DNA of 64,000 bases from Niabella yanshanensis (lineage in GTDB: Bacteria > Bacteroidota > Bacteroidia > Chitinophagales > Chitinophagaceae). Of this stretch, positions 1 through 7,820 are shown in pieces. Within the stretch, counting starts at the first letter, position 1. Each line of letters begins with the position of its first letter. The DNA lies in assembly GCF_034424215.1 (NCBI RefSeq), contig NZ_CP139960.1, forward strand, positions 1,984,001-2,048,000, read 5' to 3'. The notes under the pieces are model-generated. The model was given only the letters and a program-made list of their open reading frames with translations, made no database searches and had not been told where the DNA came from. The translations under genes were made by a program, and so were the position numbers.

Positions 1-877
1 CTCTTCTTCATATAAGCGGCTCTTCAGCATTTGCATGGCTTTTTCCCGGTTGCCCATTTGTGTGCGCTCGGTTTGGCAAACTACCACAATACCCGTAGGT
101 ATATGCGTTAAAAACACCTTGGTTTCTACTTTGTTTACGTTCTGCCCACCGGCGCCGCCGCTTCGCGCTGTTTCCATTTTTACTTCACTGTCCTTGATCT
201 CGATCTCAATCGTATCGTCGATTAATGGATATACGAATACCGATACAAATGAAGTATGCCTTCTGGCATTGCTGTCAAACGGTGAAATACGTACGAGCCG
301 GTGCACACCGCTTTCTGCTTTTAAGAAGCCGTAGGCAAAAGCGCCATCAAACTGCAGCGTAGCTGTTTTAATACCTGCGCCATCGCCCCACTGCCAATCA
401 AGCTCGGTAACCCTCCATCCCTGCTTCTCACCATACATACGATACATACGCGCGACCATCTCTGCCCAATCCTGGCTTTCGGTACCACCGGCACCTGAGT
501 TGATCTGCAGCACCGCGGGCAATTCATCTTCGGGCTCGTTCAAAGTGCTTTTGAACTCAGCTTCATCTAAAGTCTGAAGCGCCTGGTCGTAAGCCTCCTG
601 CGTTTCAGCTTCTGTGGCATCCCCTTCTTTCCAGAAATCAAAAAGTATGGCAAAATCTTCTACTGCTGTTTCAGCATGGTTAAAAAGATTGACCCAATAT
701 TCGTTTACTTTTAAAGTCTTTAGAATTTCGGTTGCACGTTTGTTATCATCCCAGAATCCGGGACTTAACGATAATTGTTTGTCTTGTTGAATTTTTTGCG
801 TACGGTTCCCGACGTCAAAGAAACCTCCTTATCCCGAGAACGCGGGACCGCATATCCTGTAATTTTTCCTGTGTCAT
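1..877 (-). CDS. prfB: Peptide chain release factor 2, programmed +1 frameshift, 3' end off the window
   Basis: Class I release factor that ends translation at UGA and UAA. The first 20 codons from the ATG at 875-877 run into an in-frame TGA (815-817). Shifting +1 there gives one continuous RF2 frame to the window edge. That frame carries the SPF codon-recognition tripeptide ([10 protein letters not shown]) and the GGQ hydrolysis motif ([15 protein letters not shown]). The last residues seen (RLYEEE) lie inside the protein, so the C-terminus is missing. Frame 0 alone would give a 20-residue peptide. Identity is certain; the frameshift is inferred from the classic signal. Confidence 0.96.
814..829 (-). 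promoter_or_regulatory. prfB: prfB +1 recoding site
   Basis: Read on the minus strand: a Shine-Dalgarno-like AGGAGG (824-829), TTT, then CTT TGA C (814-820). The spacing matches the Escherichia coli RF2 signal. Slow reading of the UGA when RF2 is scarce lets the CUU-bound tRNA slip by one base. This is autoregulation by RF2 level, as known for the family. Confidence 0.93.
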
Positions 878-882
878 GATTG

Positions 883-890
883 CAAATATA
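883..890 (-). promoter_or_regulatory. Bacteroidota -7 box for prfB
   Basis: TATATTTG on the minus strand matches the TAnnTTTG consensus of the Bacteroidota primary sigma factor. Only five bases separate it from the prfB ATG, so the start site should fall at or next to the start codon, giving a leaderless or nearly leaderless mRNA. No clear -33 box was seen. Confidence 0.6.
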
Positions 891-976
891 GAGTGAATCC
901 TGTTACATTGCTTTAATGACGCTATATTTGCGCTCATTAATCGTGCCCGAAAGCCATATTATATATTTATAATATG

Positions 977-984
977 TAAATTTG
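977..984 (+). promoter_or_regulatory. Possible -7 box for the CHASE/PAS kinase
   Basis: TAAATTTG matches TAnnTTTG, 41 bases before the ATG at 1026. Another match, TATATTTG at 923-930, lies further upstream on the same strand. No convincing -33 box for either. Confidence 0.4.
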
Positions 985-1025
985 TGTGTTGATGGCATTG
1001 TAAAAAATGCTTTAATTGTGGATAC

Positions 1026-3476
1026 ATGAGAGCGCTATCTTCTAATAATCAAAACATTCTGAGAAATCCGCCACTACTGATTAGCGCTTTAGCAGCTATC
1101 GTTGTTTTCATTGTTTCCATATTGATTATTGAACAGCGCCGGAATATTGCGATCACCCAGGCCAGATTTGAGCTGGCTACGGAAATGAAAAGGGTAAATA
1201 CCCGTTTGAATTATTTTTTTAGCGACATGTATAGTGGATTGGCGGCTATTACGCGGATCATTGATGACAAGGGGCAGGTGCATGGTTTTGATACCGTAGC
1301 CAAAGAAGTGCTAGCCAATAACGGCAGGTTAACCAGCATCTCTCTTATTCCGGGCGGCACCATTAAATATACTTACCCCGCCAGCAATAATATGGCATTA
1401 AATAAAAGCATATTGCATACAGGGAGTAGGGAGGAGGCTGCCGGCGCTTTGGCCGCCTACAAATCCAAAAAGATTGTGATTGCCGGCCCCTTCACCAATT
1501 TCTCAAAAGTAGAATCTATTGCTGCACGACTGCCCGTTGTTATAGGCGATAAATTCTGGGGCTTCTCAAGTGCACTGGTTTCCCTGGAAGATCTTTTAGA
1601 AGCCAGCAATATCAAAAACTCTGATAGCAGTAAATACCGGTACAGCTTATCTTACATTAGCTATATCAATGGAAAGGAATCCTTTTTTTTGGGGAGTAAA
1701 CCGCCTGACAGCCCTACGACATTAGAAGAACAAATGTCCCATATCAACTGGAAGTTCTATATAACAGCTCAAATGTCGTCGTTCCGTCTTTTTTGGTTGC
1801 CGGCATTTATCTCGCTATTGGGTTCAGTAATAATAGGGGTTATTCTCAAAAGAACGCTGACCAAAACCTTCAGGCTTCAAACCCTGGTATTTCAAAAGGA
1901 CCAGCAAATTGCCGAAGCCCAAAAAGAGTTCAAGGCTATATTTGATAACGCGCCCATTGGCCTGGCCCTGATTAACCCGGAAACGCAAAAGTTCTCAAGC
2001 ACCAATGAAACCTTCCGAAGAATTTTCGGGCTGGAAAGAGGCATATTTCCGGAAGGTAATGAGCCGGCGGTTGCTACACAGGAAGTCTTTTCCGATATGC
2101 TGGCAAAGATCAACGATATTAACGAGGGAAATATCGGACAATTATCTGGTGATTATCGCCACATTACTAAACAAGGCTATGAAATATGGACCCACTATAA
2201 GCTATTCGCATTGCCAACACTCCCTCACCAGAACCGAAAGTATGTAGTGATTGCGGAAGACATTACCGAAAAGCTGGTAGCGGATCAAAAACTTAAACAT
2301 TCGGAGAAAAAATACCGGCACCTGTTTGATGAATCGCCTGTTGCTTTGTGGGAAGAAGATTTTTCAGATGTGGTAGCTCTGTTGAGAAAAAACGGAATGA
2401 TGGGAAAAAGTGAGGAAGAGGTGATTGATTATTTCACCCGGCAGCCTAATTCGCTCGCTTCTTATACCGGGTTGGTTAAAGTAAAGTCGATTAACGATGA
2501 ATGTTTCAGGCAGTATAAATTTAACAGCAAAGAAGAGTTGTTTGAACACTTCCCCCGAACGCTCGTCCACGATAGTAATCTTCACACCACTAAAAAGATA
2601 TTAGCAGCTATCTGTGCAGGGCAACACCAGTTTAAATCGCAAAGTTTATTCTACAATGCTGAAGGGGAAATGAGAACCTGCATTTTATCATGGCAGGTCA
2701 TTCCCGGGCACGAAGAAAATTATGACCAGATCATTCTTACTACAGTAGACATTACAGATCTCAGGAACTCAAAGGAAGAGCTGCGTAAATCGCTTGAAAA
2801 GCTGGATCATCAAAATAAAAGACTCCTCGATTTTTCCTATATCGTATCTCACAACTTAAGGTCGCATGCCAGCAATATCCAATCTTTAACTGATCTGATT
2901 TTGTCATCTCAGGATATGGAAGAAAAAAAAGAGCTGGTAATCTACCTGCATAAAGTAGTTAAGATCTTAGGTAGCAGTATTGATGCCCTTAACGATGTAG
3001 TAACTATTAATGCAGATGTTGATGTGTCGCAACAACAGGTTAAGCTACGGGAAGCAGTAGATAAAACGGTTCATGTGTTGAGTGATAAAATCCGTCAAAA
3101 AGAAGGGGTTATACTTAACAATGTTCCCAAAGACATAACTATATTTCACAATAGGGCTTATATAGAAAGTATTTTGTTAAATTTGGTTTCAAATAGCCTT
3201 AAATACTCTAAGCCGAATGTTTGCCCGGTCGTGAGCATTACCTACAATGAAGAGAAGTCTGAAAAAGTTCTGACTTTAAATGACAATGGTATAGGCATAG
3301 ATCTTGAAAAAAATGGTCACAAACTATTTGGTCTCTTTAAAACTTTTACACACAACCCCGATGCTAAGGGTATAGGGCTCTATATAACCAAACGACAAAT
3401 TGAGGCTATGGGAGGACGTATTACAGTGGACAGCGTAGTAAATGTGGGAACCACTTTTAAAATTTATTTTAAATGA
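1026..3476 (+). CDS. CHASE-PAS-PAS membrane sensor histidine kinase
   Basis: 816-residue inner-membrane sensor kinase. TM1 is about 17-35, followed by a periplasmic CHASE-like region (about 60-245, with ARLPVV and FWGFSSALVSLEDLL). TM2 is about 254-275. Two PAS domains follow (about 300-420 and 430-580). The HisKA helix has the phospho-accepting His609 in YIVSHNLRSHASN, and a HATPase domain has NLVSNSLKYSKP (N box), DNGIGID (G1) and KGIGLYI (G2). The stop overlaps the start of the next gene by ATGA, so the kinase and the single-domain regulator are translationally coupled partners. The ligand cannot be told. Confidence 0.9.
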   Translation: MRALSSNNQNILRNPPLLISALAAIVVFIVSILIIEQRRNIAITQARFELATEMKRVNTRLNYFFSDMYSGLAAITRIIDDKGQVHGFDTVAKEVLANNGRLTSISLIPGGTIKYTYPASNNMALNKSILHTGSREEAAGALAAYKSKKIVIAGPFTNFSKVESIAARLPVVIGDKFWGFSSALVSLEDLLEASNIKNSDSSKYRYSLSYISYINGKESFFLGSKPPDSPTTLEEQMSHINWKFYITAQMSSFRLFWLPAFISLLGSVIIGVILKRTLTKTFRLQTLVFQKDQQIAEAQKEFKAIFDNAPIGLALINPETQKFSSTNETFRRIFGLERGIFPEGNEPAVATQEVFSDMLAKINDINEGNIGQLSGDYRHITKQGYEIWTHYKLFALPTLPHQNRKYVVIAEDITEKLVADQKLKHSEKKYRHLFDESPVALWEEDFSDVVALLRKNGMMGKSEEEVIDYFTRQPNSLASYTGLVKVKSINDECFRQYKFNSKEELFEHFPRTLVHDSNLHTTKKILAAICAGQHQFKSQSLFYNAEGEMRTCILSWQVIPGHEENYDQIILTTVDITDLRNSKEELRKSLEKLDHQNKRLLDFSYIVSHNLRSHASNIQSLTDLILSSQDMEEKKELVIYLHKVVKILGSSIDALNDVVTINADVDVSQQQVKLREAVDKTVHVLSDKIRQKEGVILNNVPKDITIFHNRAYIESILLNLVSNSLKYSKPNVCPVVSITYNEEKSEKVLTLNDNGIGIDLEKNGHKLFGLFKTFTHNPDAKGIGLYITKRQIEAMGGRITVDSVVNVGTTFKIYFK

Positions 3477-3874
3477 CAAAGCGAAAGAATGTACTGGTTG
3501 TAGATGATGACCCTGTTTTTAAATTGATAGCGAGAAAACTTTTTGAAAGAAGTGGTGATTTTTTTGAAGTAACATTTGCAGAAAACGGGCTTGAAGCTAT
3601 TGAGCTTTTAAGAGCAATGATCGACGAAAAATTAAAGTCTATACCCGATATCATTCTGCTCGATATAGAAATGCCCATCATGAACGGATGGGGCTTCATG
3701 GAAGAATTTGTAAAACTACCTGAGGAAGCAACACAGGATATCAGCGTTTATACAGTCAGTTCGTCAATAGCCCAGGAAGATAAAAACCGAACCGCTTCCT
3801 ACCCTCAAATCAAGGCTTATATTACCAAGCCCCTTACCGTTGATATTATCAGGAGTATCGCCGGAATACCGTAA
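3473..3874 (+). CDS. Single-domain CheY-like response regulator
   Basis: 133-residue receiver domain with no output domain. Acidic pocket at 11-13 (DDD), phospho-acceptor Asp64 in LLDIEMP, switch Ser/Thr in VSSS and conserved Lys119 in YITKP. The start overlaps the kinase stop by 4 bases. Regulators of this shape usually act by protein-protein contact or in a phosphorelay rather than on DNA. The downstream partner is not in the window. Confidence 0.92.
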   Translation: MTKRKNVLVVDDDPVFKLIARKLFERSGDFFEVTFAENGLEAIELLRAMIDEKLKSIPDIILLDIEMPIMNGWGFMEEFVKLPEEATQDISVYTVSSSIAQEDKNRTASYPQIKAYITKPLTVDIIRSIAGIP

Positions 3875-3879
3875 CCCTT

Positions 3880-5295
3880 CTATTGCTCAACAATACCCTC
3901 ATAAACTGTGGTATCGCTTTTCAGGATGGGAACTTTGTAGCCGCCTGTATCAATTAATGTTCCGGGTAGTTGCTTTTTTAAAGATGACAGGTCAAACTTA
4001 GCCCCGGCTATATCGTATAGGTAAAGCCTTTCCAATCTTTTTAAACCTGACAGTTGCATAAGAGACTCAGAAGATATACGCGTTCGGCCCAGATTAAGGT
4101 ATTGCAGTTGCTGAAGGGTTTTTAAAAACAACAAACCGGCATCTGTTATCGGATTACCTTCCAAATGAAGCCTTCTTAAATTTTGAAATATTCCTATAAT
4201 TTTAAGGTCCTGATCCCTGACGTTTTTATTCCCCAGCTTTAACCATACCAGCTGATCCTTTAACTGTTCTAATAATTTCAACTCTTCCGTGGTTACGGGG
4301 TCTGCGCCCACAAAATTGGCGGAAAGGTAATTGCTGTTGGTAGCTACAGGTATCACAACTACCCCCTTCTCCCGAAGCGCCGATATAATTTTGCTACTGG
4401 CCGCAGCAACTTCTTTATCAGGCAAACCAACAGGCCGTTCCTCCTTCTTTTCTCCACCCGTTTGCAAGGCAGTAAGAACGGGCCTGATCTTCTCAGATAC
4501 ATTTAACTGGCTTACTTTTTTATTAAAACCAGCGCCACTATTCACCCACCAGTGCAACAAATCTATCTCCTGCCGGGTTAGCTGTGGCTTTTCTTTGGGC
4601 GGCATATGATCTTCGTCGCTTTGCGGCAATAATATACGGTCTATCAAAATGCTCTTCTCTGCATGATTCCAATCTACAGGCACACCTCCTTTACCTCCCT
4701 TTAATATGTAATCCGGCTCATCCAGTCTCAACTTTCCTTTTTGCTTACTACTGCCATGACAGCTATAGCATTTGGTTGAAAGAATAGGTTTGATAATATC
4801 ATTATATACTATTGCCTCCTGTACACGGGCAATAGGTTTAAATTCTACGGAATCTGCAGATTGCATCGGCGCTGATAAATAATCAGCACCATGCGTAATA
4901 GAGCCGCCCAAATGCCCGGCAACGGTAATACAGAGCACCAGCAGTATCATCAAAGCCTTGAGAAATCTTACTTGTAATCGGTGTACAATATAACAAGCGA
5001 TAGCTATAACTGCCGTTGTAATCCCCACCCACTGATGCGGGCCAACCGATACCTGGTCATAATCTCCGCTACGAGACAGCAAGAAGCCCGATATGCATGC
5101 GGCAAGGGCTGTTAGCATACCCGCCAGCAGGGCTATACTGATAAAGCTATACTGTGATTGCCTTTTTTCGGCGCCTGTGAAAATATAGTATAAGCAAACT
5201 AATAGCAGGATGCCGATAGGCAGATGTACCACAACCGGGTGCAGACGCCCTCCCAGCTCTGTTATACTATTTAAAGTCACAAATGATTTGAGCAT
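3880..5295 (-). CDS. DUF2231-like membrane / cytochrome c (PSCyt1) / leucine-rich-repeat protein
   Basis: 471 residues in three parts. Residues 1-135 hold about four membrane helices beginning GGRLHPVVVHLPIG, typical of DUF2231. Residues 160-260 are a planctomycete-type cytochrome c domain with heme site CYSCH (176-180) and a likely Met ligand at 231 (HMPP). Residues 340-430 hold three leucine-rich repeats (LRRLHLEGNPITDAG, LQYLNLGRTRISSES). It is the last gene of a four-gene operon and ends 6 bases from the convergent response regulator. It should sit in the inner membrane with heme and LRR in the periplasm, as an electron-transfer partner of the other operon products. The substrate is unknown. 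Confidence 0.78.
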   Translation of the reverse strand: MLKSFVTLNSITELGGRLHPVVVHLPIGILLLVCLYYIFTGAEKRQSQYSFISIALLAGMLTALAACISGFLLSRSGDYDQVSVGPHQWVGITTAVIAIACYIVHRLQVRFLKALMILLVLCITVAGHLGGSITHGADYLSAPMQSADSVEFKPIARVQEAIVYNDIIKPILSTKCYSCHGSSKQKGKLRLDEPDYILKGGKGGVPVDWNHAEKSILIDRILLPQSDEDHMPPKEKPQLTRQEIDLLHWWVNSGAGFNKKVSQLNVSEKIRPVLTALQTGGEKKEERPVGLPDKEVAAASSKIISALREKGVVVIPVATNSNYLSANFVGADPVTTEELKLLEQLKDQLVWLKLGNKNVRDQDLKIIGIFQNLRRLHLEGNPITDAGLLFLKTLQQLQYLNLGRTRISSESLMQLSGLKRLERLYLYDIAGAKFDLSSLKKQLPGTLIDTGGYKVPILKSDTTVYEGIVEQ

Positions 5296-5311
5296 TTACC
5301 AGGAGGATTAA

Positions 5312-6247
5312 TCAGGAAGCGTAACGTTTTTTAAGTAGCTGCATCATACCCACGTTTACCTGCCATAGGTCTGCTAATGGTTTTCGGGTAAAAGGCATGG
5401 TTGGCATGTAATCCGGCGGACCAAACTCTGTTAGAAAAGTGATGCTACCCCCTTCTTTCCGTTTTCTCTCTACAACTTTATCCCACCATGCGAAATGAGC
5501 TTTGACCGCATTTTCCCATTCAGGTGCCTTGGGATCATTTACCTGCGGTCCCTGCTGATGCCCAATGCGCGCATGTATATGTTCCACTCTTTCCAGAGCC
5601 TGGTTCACTGTCTCCTGCTGATCGGCGAGCAGACTTTCATGCACACAGCACCAATGAGAAATATCCAATGTGAGTTTCAAGTCTGGATACCTGTTCATAA
5701 AAGTTCTGGCCACGGGCGCTGCATACAACATACGCCCACGATGCGTTTCATGGCATATTTTTATACCGGTTTGTTTAGCCAGGTCTAAAGTGTATTCTAT
5801 AAACTTTGCATTATCATCAAAACTGAAATAATCCCTTCCTGATTGATTGTTGATATAAACCGGTTTTTTACGGGATTGGCCGGTAGCGTCATCGATCATT
5901 TTTTTAAAGGCGGCCAGATGCTCTGCGGGGTCAGTTTGCCAACCGCCGCATAAAAAACCTATTTCAAGATCATACTTCTTTAATGCATTAAATATCTCAT
6001 CCTGCTCTTTTTTATCGTCCGTCCACCAAAGCTCTATACCGTCATAGCCTGCCTGTTTTGCCTTATTGCAAAACGAATCCATAGTGCCCTCAATACCCCA
6101 GTTGGTTGCCATGATCTGGATACCGAACCCTTTTGCCGGTTGGTGTTCGGGTTTATTGATCATTGCAACACTGTCCAACGAGGCCAGCAATAATGCAGCG
6201 GAACCCGCCGCTGAAGTCCTGATAAAATGTCTCCTGTTTTGTTTCAT
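5312..6247 (-). CDS. Exported sugar phosphate isomerase/epimerase-like TIM-barrel protein
   Basis: The predicted protein starts MKQNRRHFIRTSAAG, a twin-arginine-type signal followed by a hydrophobic stretch, then a xylose-isomerase-like TIM barrel. Metal-site-type residues are seen in GYDGIELWWTDD, ICHETHRGRM, LTLDISHWCC and EHIHARIGH. A longer frame opens at 6274 inside the preceding gene; the ATG at 6245-6247 gives a 10-base gap and puts the signal at the N-terminus. Third gene of the cytochrome operon. Secreted members of this family occur in pathways acting on oxidised sugars, but the reaction here is not known. Confidence 0.82.
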   Translation of the reverse strand: MKQNRRHFIRTSAAGSAALLLASLDSVAMINKPEHQPAKGFGIQIMATNWGIEGTMDSFCNKAKQAGYDGIELWWTDDKKEQDEIFNALKKYDLEIGFLCGGWQTDPAEHLAAFKKMIDDATGQSRKKPVYINNQSGRDYFSFDDNAKFIEYTLDLAKQTGIKICHETHRGRMLYAAPVARTFMNRYPDLKLTLDISHWCCVHESLLADQQETVNQALERVEHIHARIGHQQGPQVNDPKAPEWENAVKAHFAWWDKVVERKRKEGGSITFLTEFGPPDYMPTMPFTRKPLADLWQVNVGMMQLLKKRYAS

Positions 6248-6257
6248 TAATTTTCTA

Positions 6258-7766
6258 TTAAGCAAGAATGTCATGTATTACTTTACCCCCCACATCTGTA
6301 AGCCGGAAAGGTCTTCCCTGGAATTCATAGGTGAATTGTTCATGATTAAATCCCAACTGGTTCAATATTGTAGCCTGGATATCGAAGGCTTCTGTTTTAC
6401 CTTCTACGATACTATAACCTATTTCATCTGTTTCGCCATAGCTGGTTCCGCCTTTTACGCCACCACCCGCCATCCATACGGTAAATGCGTCTCCATGATG
6501 ATCGCGTCCTTTGAAGGCCATCGTTTTACCATCCCTGTTCTCCTGCATGGGTGTACGGCCAAATTCTGCTCCCCATACTACCAATGTTTCATCCAGTAAG
6601 CCTCTTTGCTTTAAATCCAGCAATAATGCGGTAACCGGTTTATCAACCTGCCTGCATTTATTCACCAGCCCTATATCAACTGCATTACCTGCCGAATCTC
6701 CGTGTGCATCCCAGCCCCAATCAAATAGCTGCACAAACCTTACGCCCTTTTCCACCAGCTTGCGGGCCAATAACACATTATTAGCAAAGCAGGCTTCGCC
6801 GGGCCGGGTGCCATACATATCATGAATGTATTTCGGTTCATCGTTAATATTCATCACCTCAGGAACCGATATCTGCATCTTATAGGCCATCTCGTATTGT
6901 GCGATGCGGCTCAATATTTCCGGATCATTATAAGCTTTATACTCCTCGCGGTTCACTTCATTGATGGCGTCAATAGAAGCTTTGCGGATATCACGATTCA
7001 TCCCCCCGGGATCTGCAATAAACAATACCGGGTCGCCTTCACTACGACATTGCACACCCTGGTATACACTGGGTAAGAAACCGCTGCCCCAGAGGCTTTT
7101 CCCTCCGTCAGGATTATTGCCACCCGAAGTAAGCACTACGAATCCGGGCAGATTTTTATTTTCAGTACCCAGTCCGTAAGTGATCCATGAGCCTATACTG
7201 GGTCGGCCACTGCGTGCCGAACCGGTGTTCATTAATAATTGAGCCGGTGCATGGTTAAACTGATCGGTAGTTACGGTATTGATAAAAGCAATATCATCTA
7301 TCGCATTAGCGAGATGCGGCAAATTATCGGATAACCATAAGCCACTTTGCCCATGCTGCCTGAACTTGGCCTGCGGTCCCAGCATCTTGGGTACGCCCCG
7401 GATAAAGGCGAACTTTTTTCCTTCCAGTAGTGATGGCGGACAATCCAGGCCGTCCAGCTTCGCCAGTTCCGGCTTATAACTAAACAATTCTAATTGGGAT
7501 GGCGCACCGGCCATATGAATATATATTACCGCTCGCGCCTTTCCCGGGAACATCGGGGGTTTAGCCGCCAATGGGTGGACGGGATCAAAAAGATGATTGG
7601 AAGAGTCGGTTTTCCTCCCGCCGCAACCACTCAATAAGGAACCAAAGGCCAGCGCACCTAAACCAAATGCGCTTTCTTTTAAAAAGTGTCGCCGGGTATG
7701 CATTTGCATTTGTACATGAGCAGCCTCGCTTTGAAGCCGGTCGTTATGTAATTCATCTTTGGTCAT
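6258..7766 (-). CDS. DUF1501 protein, Tat-exported lipoprotein
   Basis: 502 residues. The N-terminus has TRRHFLKESAFG (twin arginine at 25-26), a hydrophobic run and a lipobox LLSGC with Cys48, so it looks Tat-exported and lipidated. The body is a full DUF1501 protein (HMAGAPSQLELF near the start, DWGWDAHGD, VWGAEFGRTPM, GRDHHGDAFTVWMAGGG, FDIQATIL at the end). DUF1501 is related to the alkaline phosphatase/sulfatase superfamily, and the His/Asp motifs fit metal sites. It lacks a CxPxR sulfatase signature. DUF1501 genes typically lie beside DUF1549/DUF1553 genes, as here (54 bases downstream of one). Biochemical role unknown. Confidence 0.88.
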   Translation of the reverse strand: MTKDELHNDRLQSEAAHVQMQMHTRRHFLKESAFGLGALAFGSLLSGCGGRKTDSSNHLFDPVHPLAAKPPMFPGKARAVIYIHMAGAPSQLELFSYKPELAKLDGLDCPPSLLEGKKFAFIRGVPKMLGPQAKFRQHGQSGLWLSDNLPHLANAIDDIAFINTVTTDQFNHAPAQLLMNTGSARSGRPSIGSWITYGLGTENKNLPGFVVLTSGGNNPDGGKSLWGSGFLPSVYQGVQCRSEGDPVLFIADPGGMNRDIRKASIDAINEVNREEYKAYNDPEILSRIAQYEMAYKMQISVPEVMNINDEPKYIHDMYGTRPGEACFANNVLLARKLVEKGVRFVQLFDWGWDAHGDSAGNAVDIGLVNKCRQVDKPVTALLLDLKQRGLLDETLVVWGAEFGRTPMQENRDGKTMAFKGRDHHGDAFTVWMAGGGVKGGTSYGETDEIGYSIVEGKTEAFDIQATILNQLGFNHEQFTYEFQGRPFRLTDVGGKVIHDILA

Positions 7767-7820
7767 CAGCAGGCAATAATTTAATGAAGTATTATTGATC
7801 AGTTTTTACGCCCGATCCCA

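Noticed and set aside
35-334. Plus-strand ORF over prfB
   Set aside because: It is antisense to a certain RF2 coding frame.
6248-6274. Longer start for the TIM-barrel gene
   Set aside because: It overlaps the DUF1501 gene and would place nine residues before the Tat-type signal.
6258-7766. DUF1501 protein as a sulfatase activated by the FGE at 33 kb
   Set aside because: It has no CxPxR sulfatase signature.
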